Positions 1-5,654 of a stretch of 5,801 bases of DNA are shown piece after piece (within the stretch, counting starts at the first letter, position 1; every line of letters starts with the position of its first letter). This stretch comes from CAJXCL01 sp036011265. Its GTDB lineage: Bacteria > Nitrospinota > Nitrospinia > CAJXCL01. The stretch lies in contig DASCNB010000165.1 of assembly GCA_036011265.1 (NCBI GenBank), positions 1 through 5,801 on the forward strand, written 5' to 3'. The notes under the pieces are model-generated. The model ran no database searches and was not told where the DNA came from. It saw nothing but the letters and a program-made list of their open reading frames with translations. The translations under genes and the position numbers were made by a program.

Positions 1-81
1 ATTGAGAAAGAAATGTCTTACCCCGGTGAGGTTAAGGTAACTGTTATAAGAGAAACAAGGGCTGTGGAGTTTGCTCGATGA
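1..81 (+). CDS. rny: Ribonuclease Y, C-terminal end only (partial)
   Basis: The window opens inside this gene. The 26 visible residues start IEKEMSYPGEVKVTV and end RETRAVEFAR before TGA. This is the conserved tail of RNase Y, a membrane-anchored endoribonuclease that starts decay of many mRNAs. The family order is an N-terminal membrane helix, coiled coil, KH domain, HD catalytic domain and C-terminal domain; only the extreme end of the last is visible here. The stop codon shares ATGA with the ymdB start, and rny-ymdB adjacency is well known from Bacillus and many other bacteria, which supports the call. The fragment is short, so identity rests on the distinctive tail plus the neighbour. Confidence 0.92.
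   Translation: MEKEMSYPGEVKVTVIRETRAVEFAR
65..69 (+). promoter_or_regulatory. Ribosome binding site for ymdB
   Basis: TGGAG lies 8 bases before the ATG at 78, inside the rny coding sequence. It supports this start for ymdB and fits translational coupling through the ATGA overlap. Confidence 0.5.
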
Positions 82-860
82 AATTGCTGTTTATCGGGGA
101 TATTATTGGAAAACCGGGAAGAATAATTTTATCGCAGTATCTGGACAATCTGATTGATAAATATAAAATTGACCTCTGTATAGCCAATGGAGAAAATGCT
201 GCCGGAGGATTTGGGATTACACGCAAAGTAGGTGAATCGTTATTTGATATGGGAATTAATGTGATTACTTCAGGTAATCACATCTGGGATAAAAAAGAGG
301 CTTTGGAATATTTACCGAAAGAGAACAATCTTCTGCGACCTGCAAATTATCCAAAAGGAGTGCCGGGCTCAGGTTCTACTTTGTTCCGGTTTTCTGATGG
401 AACCTGCGCCGGAATCTTAAATTTAGCGGGACGAGTATTTATGCCTAATCTCGATTGCCCATTTCAAACAGCCGACAGTGAAATTTCAGAACTTAAAAAA
501 AAAACAAAATTCATAATAGTGGATATGCACGCGGAAGCAACATCTGAAAAAATCGCAATGGGTTGGTACCTTGATGGAAGGGTCAGCGCTGTTATTGGAT
601 CTCACACACATGTCCAGACTGCCGACGAAAAAATTCTCCCTATGGGTACGGCATATATTACAGATTCTGGGATGACCGGACCAATAGATTCTGTAATAGG
701 TATGAAAAAAGAAACCGCGATTTTTAGATTTAAAACGTCTATTCCAGAAAAGTTTTCGGTTGCAAGCGGGGATAGCCAGTTGAACGCGGTAGTGGTTGAA
801 ATGGATTCAAAGTCAGGTCTTGCCAAAGAAATCAAACGTATCCAATTAACATCTCCATGA
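78..860 (+). CDS. ymdB: YmdB-family metallophosphoesterase (TIGR00282 type)
   Basis: A cytoplasmic two-metal phosphoesterase of the calcineurin-like fold. The Bacillus relative has 2',3'-cyclic nucleotide phosphodiesterase activity and affects biofilm and motility decisions. At 260 residues it is full length (Bacillus YmdB is about 264). Metal ligands are all visible: D8 in FIGDIIGKPG, E39-N40 in NGENAAGG, N67-H68 in SGNHIWD, H151 in DMHAE, and H176 and H178 in GSHTHVQTAD. The family sequence TDSGMTGP is at 196-202. The start overlaps the rny stop (ATGA) and follows a TGGAG at good spacing. The stop overlaps the next start in the same way, so the three genes form one coupled operon. Codons for K140-K142 include a run of ten A (495-504), a possible slippage site, but the frame is intact. 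Substrate in this organism is unknown. Confidence 0.96.
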   Translation: MKLLFIGDIIGKPGRIILSQYLDNLIDKYKIDLCIANGENAAGGFGITRKVGESLFDMGINVITSGNHIWDKKEALEYLPKENNLLRPANYPKGVPGSGSTLFRFSDGTCAGILNLAGRVFMPNLDCPFQTADSEISELKKKTKFIIVDMHAEATSEKIAMGWYLDGRVSAVIGSHTHVQTADEKILPMGTAYITDSGMTGPIDSVIGMKKETAIFRFKTSIPEKFSVASGDSQLNAVVVEMDSKSGLAKEIKRIQLTSP

Positions 861-1915
861 AGATAGCTGTAACAGGAAAACCTTTTGTTGGAAAAACAAC
901 GATTTTTAGAGCGTTGACCCGGGCTGCTGAAGATCAACACGTCATAGACAAACCAAATATCGGAACGGTAAAGGTCCCGGACCGGAGAATAGATTACCTT
1001 TCAGAAGTTTTCCAGCCAAAAAAAACAACTTACGCGGAGCTAATCTTTACCGACTTTGCGGGTTTTGAAAAAACTGCGACTTCTCTAGAAAAACAACCGG
1101 AAACCCTGAACCAGTTGAAAACCGCTGAAGCTTTGGCTGTAGTTTGCAAATTGTTTGATCAAGACGCTGATTTTTCTCCTGTAAAGGATATAGAAGAGTG
1201 GGAGTCAGAATTGCTCCTTGCGGATTTGCAGACTATTGAAAACCGGCTGGAAAGAATTAACAAGTCTTCTAAAGGGAAAAAACTCCAACTCCACGAGGAT
1301 GAAAAAAAATTGCTCCATACCTGTAAAGATACTATTGAATCAGGGAAACCTCTTCGAGCTCTCGAGCTTACAGGCACGGAAAAAAAATTGTTGAGCGGAT
1401 TCCAAATGCTATCCATTAAACCGGTTATTGTTATTTATAATATATCGGATAGCTGGTTAGGCAAATCAGAAAACGAACTCCCAGATATTTCAAAGCTCCA
1501 GGCATATCCGAATATGGCGGTAACCAGCATTTGCGGGGAAGTGGAGCTGGAAATAGCTCAATTAGAAGAAAACGATAGAATAGAATTCATGAAAGAAATG
1601 GACATTGAAGAACCAGGTCTGAATAAGTTTATTCGGGCGTCTTACGGCTTATTAGGACTTATTTCGTTCTTTACTGTGGGCAAGGATGAAGTAAAAGCCT
1701 GGACAATAAAAAAAAATACGGAGGCCCTTGAAGCTGCCGGAGAAATTCATTCCGATATAGAAAGAGGATTTATCAGAGCGGAAATTATTTCTTATGAAGA
1801 TTTTAAAAGCTGTGGGTCACTGAACGAAGGAAAAAAAAGGGGACTTGCCAGACTGGAAGGAAAAAAATATATTGTACAGGACGGAGATATAATAAATTTT
1901 CGTTTTAATGTGTAA
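857..1915 (+). CDS. Divergent YchF/OLA1-family P-loop NTPase with TGS-like C-terminal domain
   Basis: 352 residues, close to canonical YchF (about 363). Walker A is GKPFVGKTT at residues 7-15, where YchF usually has a GxPNVGKST form. Then come PNIGTVKVPDRR (33-44), the G3 motif DFAG (66-69), a charged helical, possibly coiled-coil segment (about 105-180), and NISD (195-198) where YchF has an NxSE-type G4 motif that favours ATP over GTP. The C-terminal DUF933/TGS-like domain is well preserved: FFTVGKDEVKAWTIKK (271-286), HSDIERGFIRAEII (298-311) and LEGKKYIVQDGD (333-344). The glycine-rich stretch that normally follows G3 in YchF is absent; here G69 is followed by FEKTATSLEKQPE. YchF proteins are ribosome-associated cytoplasmic ATPases. 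Here the gene is coupled to ymdB by ATGA with no clear ribosome binding site. It may be a specialised paralogue, with canonical ychF elsewhere, so I leave the symbol empty. Confidence 0.88.
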   Translation: MKIAVTGKPFVGKTTIFRALTRAAEDQHVIDKPNIGTVKVPDRRIDYLSEVFQPKKTTYAELIFTDFAGFEKTATSLEKQPETLNQLKTAEALAVVCKLFDQDADFSPVKDIEEWESELLLADLQTIENRLERINKSSKGKKLQLHEDEKKLLHTCKDTIESGKPLRALELTGTEKKLLSGFQMLSIKPVIVIYNISDSWLGKSENELPDISKLQAYPNMAVTSICGEVELEIAQLEENDRIEFMKEMDIEEPGLNKFIRASYGLLGLISFFTVGKDEVKAWTIKKNTEALEAAGEIHSDIERGFIRAEIISYEDFKSCGSLNEGKKRGLARLEGKKYIVQDGDIINFRFNV

Positions 1916-1980
1916 TATTTAAATTTAAACCTTTCATTTTATAACAACCCTGGATGGTCCGTTCGGAAGCACTTATTTTT

Positions 1981-2016
1981 ATTCAGTATAAGCTCCGCGA
2001 CTGAAGAATCTCTTTT
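1981..2016 (+). repeat. Decayed short repeat with hairpin; possible weak terminator after the YchF-like gene
   Basis: In the 132-base convergent spacer, TTCAGT (1982-1987) pairs with ACTGAA (2000-2005) across a 12-base loop, and CTCTTTT follows. The segment GACTGAAGAATCTC with ATTC at its left edge resembles, from memory, one end of short palindromic repeats common in environmental genomes. As a plus-strand terminator it is weak: 6 pairs, and the T tract starts 7 bases after the stem. The minus side has an A tract, so it would not stop miaA transcripts. Nothing else recognisable lies in 1916-2047. Confidence 0.3.
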
Positions 2017-2047
2017 ATACAACATTTAGAATTATTTATAGAAGAAC

Positions 2048-2980
2048 TTAAAAATTAAAATGCTCCTGGACTAATGCGTAAATTTTTTCATTAGTCATTT
2101 CAGGTTTATCAATATCCACATTAATCCATTTTGCTGAAGAGACTTTTTTAAACCACGTTAATTGTCTTTTTGCGAAATTTCTTGTTTCTTTTTTTATCTT
2201 TTCAACTGCTTGTTCCGATGCCAACTCTTTCCTCAAGTACTGAACGATCTCTTTATACCCTATACTCTGAAAAGGTTTTAACCGCTCTGAATAGCCCCTG
2301 GCGAGAATAGTTCTAACTTCATCGATTAAACCTTTTTCAATCATCCTGTCAACACGCTCATTAATCCTCTGATACAGTAAAGAGCGATACTGATTCAAAA
2401 CAAGATACAGAACATCATATTGATTTGCGTCATTCTTCTCGGATGATTGTAAAGATGAAATAGGTTTCCCCGTTAGATAATTGACTTCTAAAGCTCTTTC
2501 TATCCGAAATTTATCAGCGGGATTAATTTTATTTGCCGCATCGGGATCTAGTTTTGAAAGTTCATTATGCATAGTCTGGCTCCCCACATTGTTTAACCTT
2601 TTTCTCAGGTTTTTCCTTAACTCAGGATCAGAAGGTACTGCCATGGAGAATCCTTTGGTAATAGCGTTAATATATAAACCCGTGCCTCCTGCTACAATCG
2701 GCAATTTCCCTTTTGCGTGAAGTTTGTTGATTATTATTTCCGCGTCCTTTTTAAACTTTCCTGCGCTATATTCTTCGTCAGGGTTAATTATGTCGGTCAA
2801 ATGGTGAGGTATGGTTTTTCGATCTTTGATGTCAGGCTTCGCCGTTCCAATATCAAAATAGCGATAAATCTGCATGGAGTCGGCGCTGATAATCTCACTA
2901 TTCAAGCGCTTTGCCAGATGGAGCGATCTTTCAGATTTTCCTGTCGCTGTTGGCCCCGCGATTATTATTAAAGGAATCAT
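2048..2980 (-). CDS. miaA: tRNA dimethylallyltransferase MiaA
   Basis: Transfers a dimethylallyl group to N6 of A37 in tRNAs that read UNN codons, giving i6A37. At 310 residues it is full length. The P-loop GPTATGKS is at 9-16, followed by ISADSMQIYR (31-40) with the conserved Asp34 and Gln37, IGTAKP (44-49), HHLTD (59-63), VAGGTGLYI (96-104), DKFRIERALEV (156-166), SIGYKE (239-244) and FAKRQLTWFKK (269-279). The ATG gives an N-terminus just ahead of the P-loop, as in the family, although no good Shine-Dalgarno precedes it. The first 50 bases overlap the end of the upstream methyltransferase in another frame, so translation is probably coupled. The gene ends 132 bases from the converging YchF-like gene. 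Confidence 0.97.
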   Translation of the reverse strand: MIPLIIIAGPTATGKSERSLHLAKRLNSEIISADSMQIYRYFDIGTAKPDIKDRKTIPHHLTDIINPDEEYSAGKFKKDAEIIINKLHAKGKLPIVAGGTGLYINAITKGFSMAVPSDPELRKNLRKRLNNVGSQTMHNELSKLDPDAANKINPADKFRIERALEVNYLTGKPISSLQSSEKNDANQYDVLYLVLNQYRSLLYQRINERVDRMIEKGLIDEVRTILARGYSERLKPFQSIGYKEIVQYLRKELASEQAVEKIKKETRNFAKRQLTWFKKVSSAKWINVDIDKPEMTNEKIYALVQEHFNF

Positions 2981-3695
2981 AAATTTTTTGCATCTCTAAA
3001 GTATAGTTGCCATCATTATCATAAATATAAAGGGGGTGCATAATTAAATCACTTTTTTTTCCTTTGCAATGGGGGTTAGGGGAATTCATCTTCCTTTTAA
3101 CCCCCTCGATCAAAAACATCTTGGGATTATTATTTTTGTTTGAATAAATAAATCTTATTTTTTTTGGGATTAGTCCATGGTTTGACATTGTACAAACAAG
3201 TTCATCATATCGTTCAGGGAGATAAATCATAACCAGTTTCCCATCATCACAAAGGAGGTTAAAAGCGTTTTCAAGAAGCTCAGGCAAAGTAATAAGAATT
3301 TCATGACGGGCAATGGCTTTTTCTGTATTTGGATTCAGGCGCCCACTATTTAATTTTCGATAAGGAGGGTTGCTGACCACAATATTAAAATATCCATTTT
3401 TCAAAAATGATTTTGAAAACCTAATGTCACCCTGAATCAACATCACCTGCTTTTCAAGTCTGTTTTGAGAAATATTACGCCTGGCATGTTGCAACAAAGA
3501 ATACTGGATATCAAGTCCTGTTATTTTTGATGTGGTCTTGCGTGACAGTAGCAAAGGGATAATGCCATTCCCTGTTCCCAAATCAAGAATTTTGTTGTCC
3601 TCCGCTGGAGATGCAAAATCAGCTAATATAAAAGAATCTATCGAATACCGATAACCGGCAACGCTTTGGAGAAGATAAAATTGATTCATTTCCAT
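2931..3695 (-). CDS. TrmN6-like SAM-dependent methyltransferase (COG4123), probably tRNA adenine-N6
   Basis: A Rossmann-fold class I methyltransferase of 254 residues. The family lead-in LLQSVAGYRYSIDSFILA (8-25) precedes the SAM loop DLGTGNGIIPLLL (38-50), the acidic D62 of motif II, GD at 89-90, and the catalytic SNPPY (108-112) typical of amino methylation of adenine or similar groups. FLIEGVK (194-200) and HPLYIYDNDGNYTLEM (220-235) match the C-terminal signature of COG4123. The best-known member, E. coli TrmN6 (YfiC), makes m6A37 in tRNA1(Val); the substrate here is inferred. Residues 201-216 are low-complexity, coming from repeat-like DNA. The end overlaps miaA by 50 bases, and both products may modify A37. 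The start could be M1 or M3 (3689); neither has a strong ribosome binding site. A PrmC-like protein methyltransferase is less likely because of the C-terminal signature. Confidence 0.86.
   Translation of the reverse strand: MEMNQFYLLQSVAGYRYSIDSFILADFASPAEDNKILDLGTGNGIIPLLLSRKTTSKITGLDIQYSLLQHARRNISQNRLEKQVMLIQGDIRFSKSFLKNGYFNIVVSNPPYRKLNSGRLNPNTEKAIARHEILITLPELLENAFNLLCDDGKLVMIYLPERYDELVCTMSNHGLIPKKIRFIYSNKNNNPKMFLIEGVKRKMNSPNPHCKGKKSDLIMHPLYIYDNDGNYTLEMQKIYDSFNNNRGANSDRKI
3051..3106 (-). repeat. Repeat-like palindrome translated inside the methyltransferase gene
   Basis: GGGGGTTA (3071-3078) and TAACCCCC (3098-3105) form a perfect 8-base inverted repeat with a 19-base loop. On the minus strand the segment reads TTCCCCTAACCCCCATTGC followed by AAAGG, which from memory resembles a common class of C/G-rich intergenic repeat. 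It is translated in frame as KRKMNSPNPHCKGKKS, residues 200-215, in the variable loop between LIEGV and the HPLYIYD signature. Confidence 0.45.
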
Positions 3696-3742
3696 AGGAA
3701 GTCATTTTTTTATTATTTATTCCATTTTATAAAAACTTTAAG

Positions 3743-3758
3743 CAGGATTACAGGATAA
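3743..3758. repeat. Tandem octamer repeat CAGGATTA / CAGGATAA
   Basis: Two adjacent 8-base units with one mismatch lie in the 179-base divergent spacer between the methyltransferase and coaE. They resemble short CAGGAT-type intergenic repeats I recall from environmental genomes. The rest of 3696-3874 holds only AT-rich promoter-like sequence; I see no small gene or RNA there. Confidence 0.4.
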
Positions 3759-3810
3759 ACAAAAAAATAAATGAAACTGTCATTGAACTCCAAAATAGTG
3801 TAAAAACAAA

Positions 3811-3839
3811 GTCACAAGAGTTAGAATTGCTGATATTAT
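3811..3839 (+). promoter_or_regulatory. Candidate sigma-70-type promoter for coaE
   Basis: GTCACA (3811-3816, 4 of 6 to TTGACA) and TATTAT (3834-3839, 5 of 6 to TATAAT) are separated by 17 bases, upstream of coaE. The predicted start of transcription leaves a leader of roughly 30 bases. The region is AT-rich, so a chance match is quite possible, and the organism's promoter consensus is unknown. Confidence 0.28.
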
Positions 3840-3874
3840 TTTTTTTTAACGCTCAAGAAGAGTAATTTAGTATT

Positions 3875-4486
3875 ATGACCATGTTATTAATTGGCCTTAC
3901 AGGTGGAATTGCTACTGGTAAAACAACGGTTTCAGAAATGTTTGTTAAGCTTGGGGCCCATTTGATTGACGCGGATGTTATAGCAAGAGACATAGTTAAA
4001 CCAAATCAAGCTGCCTGGGAGGAAATTGTCGAGGTTTTCGGCGGATCTGTTTTAGATGATAAAAAAGAAATCATTCGAGAAAAGTTAGCAGCTGAAATTT
4101 TTGATGCTCCTGAAAAACGCAAACAACTTGAGGCTATTACTCATCCAAGAATTATTGAAGAGGAAAACCGACGGGTTAATGAGTTACGAAAAAACAATAA
4201 ATCTGGAATTATTATATTAGACGCTGCTCTACTCATCGAAGCAGGACATCATAACCGAGTGGATAAGCTCATAGTTGTTTATTTAAACAAAGACACACAA
4301 ATAAAAAGACTGAGGAAAAGAGATAGCCTAAGTTTCGAAGACGCTGAAAAAAGGGTAAATTCCCAGATGCCTCTAGATGAAAAAGTAAAATTGGCCGATT
4401 ACGTGATTGATAACAACAAATCTATTTATGAAGTTGAGAAACAGGTATCTGAAATTTACAAGAAACTGATAGCGGGGTGCAGATGA
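3875..4486 (+). CDS. coaE: Dephospho-CoA kinase
   Basis: Phosphorylates the ribose 3'-hydroxyl of dephospho-CoA with ATP, the last step of coenzyme A synthesis, in the cytosol. At 203 residues it is a typical length. The P-loop lies in GLTGGIATGKTT (7-18), the DAD motif is at 32-34, THPRI is at 89-93, and DAALLIEAG (116-124) corresponds to the family PLLFE-type region. RLRKRD (145-150) is in the lid and is followed by RVNSQMPLDEK (160-170) and ADYVIDNN (174-181). The ATG at 3875 is one option; the ATG at 3881 (residue M3) gives the usual family start MLLIGLTGG. AAGAAGAG (3855-3862) is a possible but distant ribosome binding site for either. The gene appears monocistronic, divergent from the methyltransferase and convergent with purQ, whose stop is 36 bases away. 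Its TGA lies within a repeat-like palindrome. Confidence 0.96.
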   Translation: MTMLLIGLTGGIATGKTTVSEMFVKLGAHLIDADVIARDIVKPNQAAWEEIVEVFGGSVLDDKKEIIREKLAAEIFDAPEKRKQLEAITHPRIIEEENRRVNELRKNNKSGIIILDAALLIEAGHHNRVDKLIVVYLNKDTQIKRLRKRDSLSFEDAEKRVNSQMPLDEKVKLADYVIDNNKSIYEVEKQVSEIYKKLIAGCR

Positions 4487-4531
4487 ACACAGATTATCTA
4501 CAATTTATCAGTGTTGATTTGCTTATATCCG
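4481..4531. repeat. Imperfect palindrome spanning the coaE/purQ junction; possible bidirectional terminator
   Basis: AACACAGAT (4486-4494) and ATCAGTGTT (4507-4515) are complementary at 8 of 9 positions across a 12-base loop; extending to 14 bases gives 11 matches. The motifs GATGAACACAGATTA and ATCAGTGTT are like short direct and inverted repeats I recall from environmental genomes. The element covers the coaE stop codon and the last codons of purQ. A terminator role is suggested only by position between converging genes; there is no clear T tract. Confidence 0.42.
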
Positions 4532-5221
4532 CGTTCCTTTTGAATTTAAAATGGAATGAAATATTTTAAGCCCATCCTGGTTTCCTAAGATACTCTCAGA
4601 GCATCTTTCCGGGTGCGGCATAATTCCTAAAACATTCCCTTCTTCATTGCAAATCCCGGCTATATTCAGGCAGGATCCATTAGGATTGACATCGTCACTT
4701 ACTTCACCATCAGGAGAAGCATACCTTAAAACAATCTGCTTATTTTTCTTCAGCTTGTTTAACGTTTGCTGATCAGCATAATAGTTTCCATCGGCATGGG
4801 CGATAGGGATGTTTAACAATTCACCTTCTTTTAAGTTTCTGGTAAATGGAGTGCTACTGTTCTCTACTTTAACTGTTACATTTTTACAAATAAACTTTAA
4901 GGACTTGTTTCTCATCATTGCTCCGGGTAAAAGGTTTGATTCCATTAAAACCTGGAATCCGTTACAAATACCGATTACCAGACCACCCTTTCCGGCAAAC
5001 TTGATTACACTGCTCATAATCGGGGAGAATCGTGAAATAGCTCCGGGTCTCAGGTAATCTCCGTAAGAAAAACCGCCGGGTAAAATAAGACAGTTATAAT
5101 TTTTTTTTATTTGGTCCTTATGCCATAAAAAATCAACTTCCTGTTCTAATACATGCTTTATAACGTGATAACAATCATGATCACAGTTAGATCCGGGGAA
5201 AACTATAATGCCAAATTTCAT
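4523..5221 (-). CDS. purQ: Phosphoribosylformylglycinamidine synthase, glutaminase subunit PurQ
   Basis: Class I glutamine amidotransferase that supplies ammonia to PurL for conversion of FGAR to FGAM in purine synthesis. It is 232 residues long, usual for the stand-alone subunit. The N-terminus FGIIVFPGSNCDHD (3-16) is typical. PGGFSYGDYLRPG (48-60) forms the oxyanion region, GICNGFQ (84-90) holds nucleophile Cys86, IAHADGNY (140-147) follows, and MPHPERCSE (201-209) holds His203 and Glu205 of the triad. The ATG at 5219-5221 fits the family start, though only a weak GGAA lies upstream. It lies 54 bases downstream of purS, probably in the same transcript. The C-terminal residues GTRI and the stop are encoded by repeat-like DNA. 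No purL follows; the next gene converges. Confidence 0.97.
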   Translation of the reverse strand: MKFGIIVFPGSNCDHDCYHVIKHVLEQEVDFLWHKDQIKKNYNCLILPGGFSYGDYLRPGAISRFSPIMSSVIKFAGKGGLVIGICNGFQVLMESNLLPGAMMRNKSLKFICKNVTVKVENSSTPFTRNLKEGELLNIPIAHADGNYYADQQTLNKLKKNKQIVLRYASPDGEVSDDVNPNGSCLNIAGICNEEGNVLGIMPHPERCSESILGNQDGLKIFHSILNSKGTRI

Positions 5222-5245
5222 ATTTTTATTTCCAGTAAATTTTAA

Positions 5246-5261
5246 CTACGAAGCACACGAA
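5246..5261. repeat. Short CACGAAG-type repeat fragment between purS and purQ
   Basis: CTACGAAGCACACGAA is a degenerate version of the CCACGAAG / GCACGAAG units seen at 5591-5614, here in the 54-base spacer within the purSQ transcript. It would be transcribed as part of the operon. Only one partial copy is present. Confidence 0.35.
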
Positions 5262-5275
5262 TAAAATTTAGTAGC

Positions 5276-5527
5276 TTATTCATTTTCGCTTTTAATTTCA
5301 AACCTGTAATCTTCAATGACGGTATTAGCTAAGAGACTTTCACACATCTCTTTCAGTTTATTCTCCGCTTCCTTTTTGTTTGTTCCTTTCATTTTTATTT
5401 CAATTATTTTTCCAACCCGTACTTCCTGAATTTCATTATGTCCTAGTGATAATAAAGAATGCTGGATTGCTTTTCCCTGAGGTTCAAGAATACCTTTTTT
5501 AAAAGTTATGTAGATCTTTGCGTTCAA
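5276..5527 (-). CDS. purS: Phosphoribosylformylglycinamidine synthase subunit PurS
   Basis: Small bridging subunit of the three-part FGAM synthetase (PurS, PurQ, small PurL). It mediates complex formation and ammonia transfer. At 83 residues it matches the family (about 80-85). Recognisable segments are AKIYITFKKGILEPQGKAI (3-21), with the family pattern of a beta strand then D/EPQG, LSLGHNEIQEVRVGKIIEI (26-44), and a C-terminal half ending NTVIEDYRFEI (68-78). The start is TTG at 5525-5527, chosen because a full AAGGAGG lies 7 bases upstream and translation from here gives the family N-terminus. It precedes purQ on the same strand. Its presence implies a PurL of the small type encoded elsewhere. 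Confidence 0.95.
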   Translation of the reverse strand: MNAKIYITFKKGILEPQGKAIQHSLLSLGHNEIQEVRVGKIIEIKMKGTNKKEAENKLKEMCESLLANTVIEDYRFEIKSENE

Positions 5528-5534
5528 TATTGTT

Positions 5535-5541
5535 CCTCCTT
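5535..5541 (-). promoter_or_regulatory. Strong ribosome binding site for purS, deciding a TTG start
   Basis: AAGGAGG on the minus strand lies 7 bases before the TTG at 5525-5527. It is the best Shine-Dalgarno in the window and settles the non-ATG start. Confidence 0.8.
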
Positions 5542-5590
5542 ATTGTTCTCATCATACTTTCACTGTTTCTATAGAGCAGATAAAAGTTAG

Positions 5591-5642
5591 CCACGAAGTT
5601 TCAAAGGCACGAAGGGGAGGGTGTTTTATTGTATCTTCGTGG
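5591..5642. repeat. CACGAAG repeat cluster with inverted copy; possible terminator of the sugar transferase gene
   Basis: CCACGAAG (5591-5598) and CACGAAG (5608-5614) are direct copies, and CTTCGTGG (5635-5642) is an inverted copy. The inverted copy can pair with the first (8 pairs, 36-base loop) or the second (7 pairs, 20-base loop). It lies just after the stop of the sugar transferase gene and before purS, both on the minus strand. A short CTTTTA follows on the minus strand, so a terminator role is possible but weak. Confidence 0.5.
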
Positions 5643-5654
5643 AAAACATATTAA

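Noticed and set aside
602..940. Open reading frame of 112 codons antisense to ymdB and the start of the YchF-like gene
   Set aside because: It is fully covered by two strongly supported genes on the other strand and its translation shows no recognisable domain.
1940..2016. Possible small RNA or tRNA in the convergent spacer
   Set aside because: No cloverleaf or T-loop motif; only a 6-pair hairpin and a tiny TCC/GGA stem are present.
2481..2971. Two plus-strand open frames within miaA
   Set aside because: Both are antisense to conserved MiaA motifs, and their hydrophobic or cysteine-rich translations look like complement artefacts.
3726..3731. TATAAA on the minus strand as a -10 box for the methyltransferase-miaA operon
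   Set aside because: The sequence around it is AT-rich and the -35 position is a poor match, so it could be chance.
3743..3758. CRISPR-like tandem repeat
   Set aside because: Units are only 8 bases, adjacent, without spacers, and no cas genes are nearby.
4809..5057. Plus-strand open frame of 82 codons within purQ
   Set aside because: It lies opposite the PurQ catalytic region, and no family features are visible.
5551..5556. TATGAT on the minus strand as a -10 box for purS
   Set aside because: Position is plausible, but no matching -35 hexamer was found at normal spacing, so it is not listed as a promoter.
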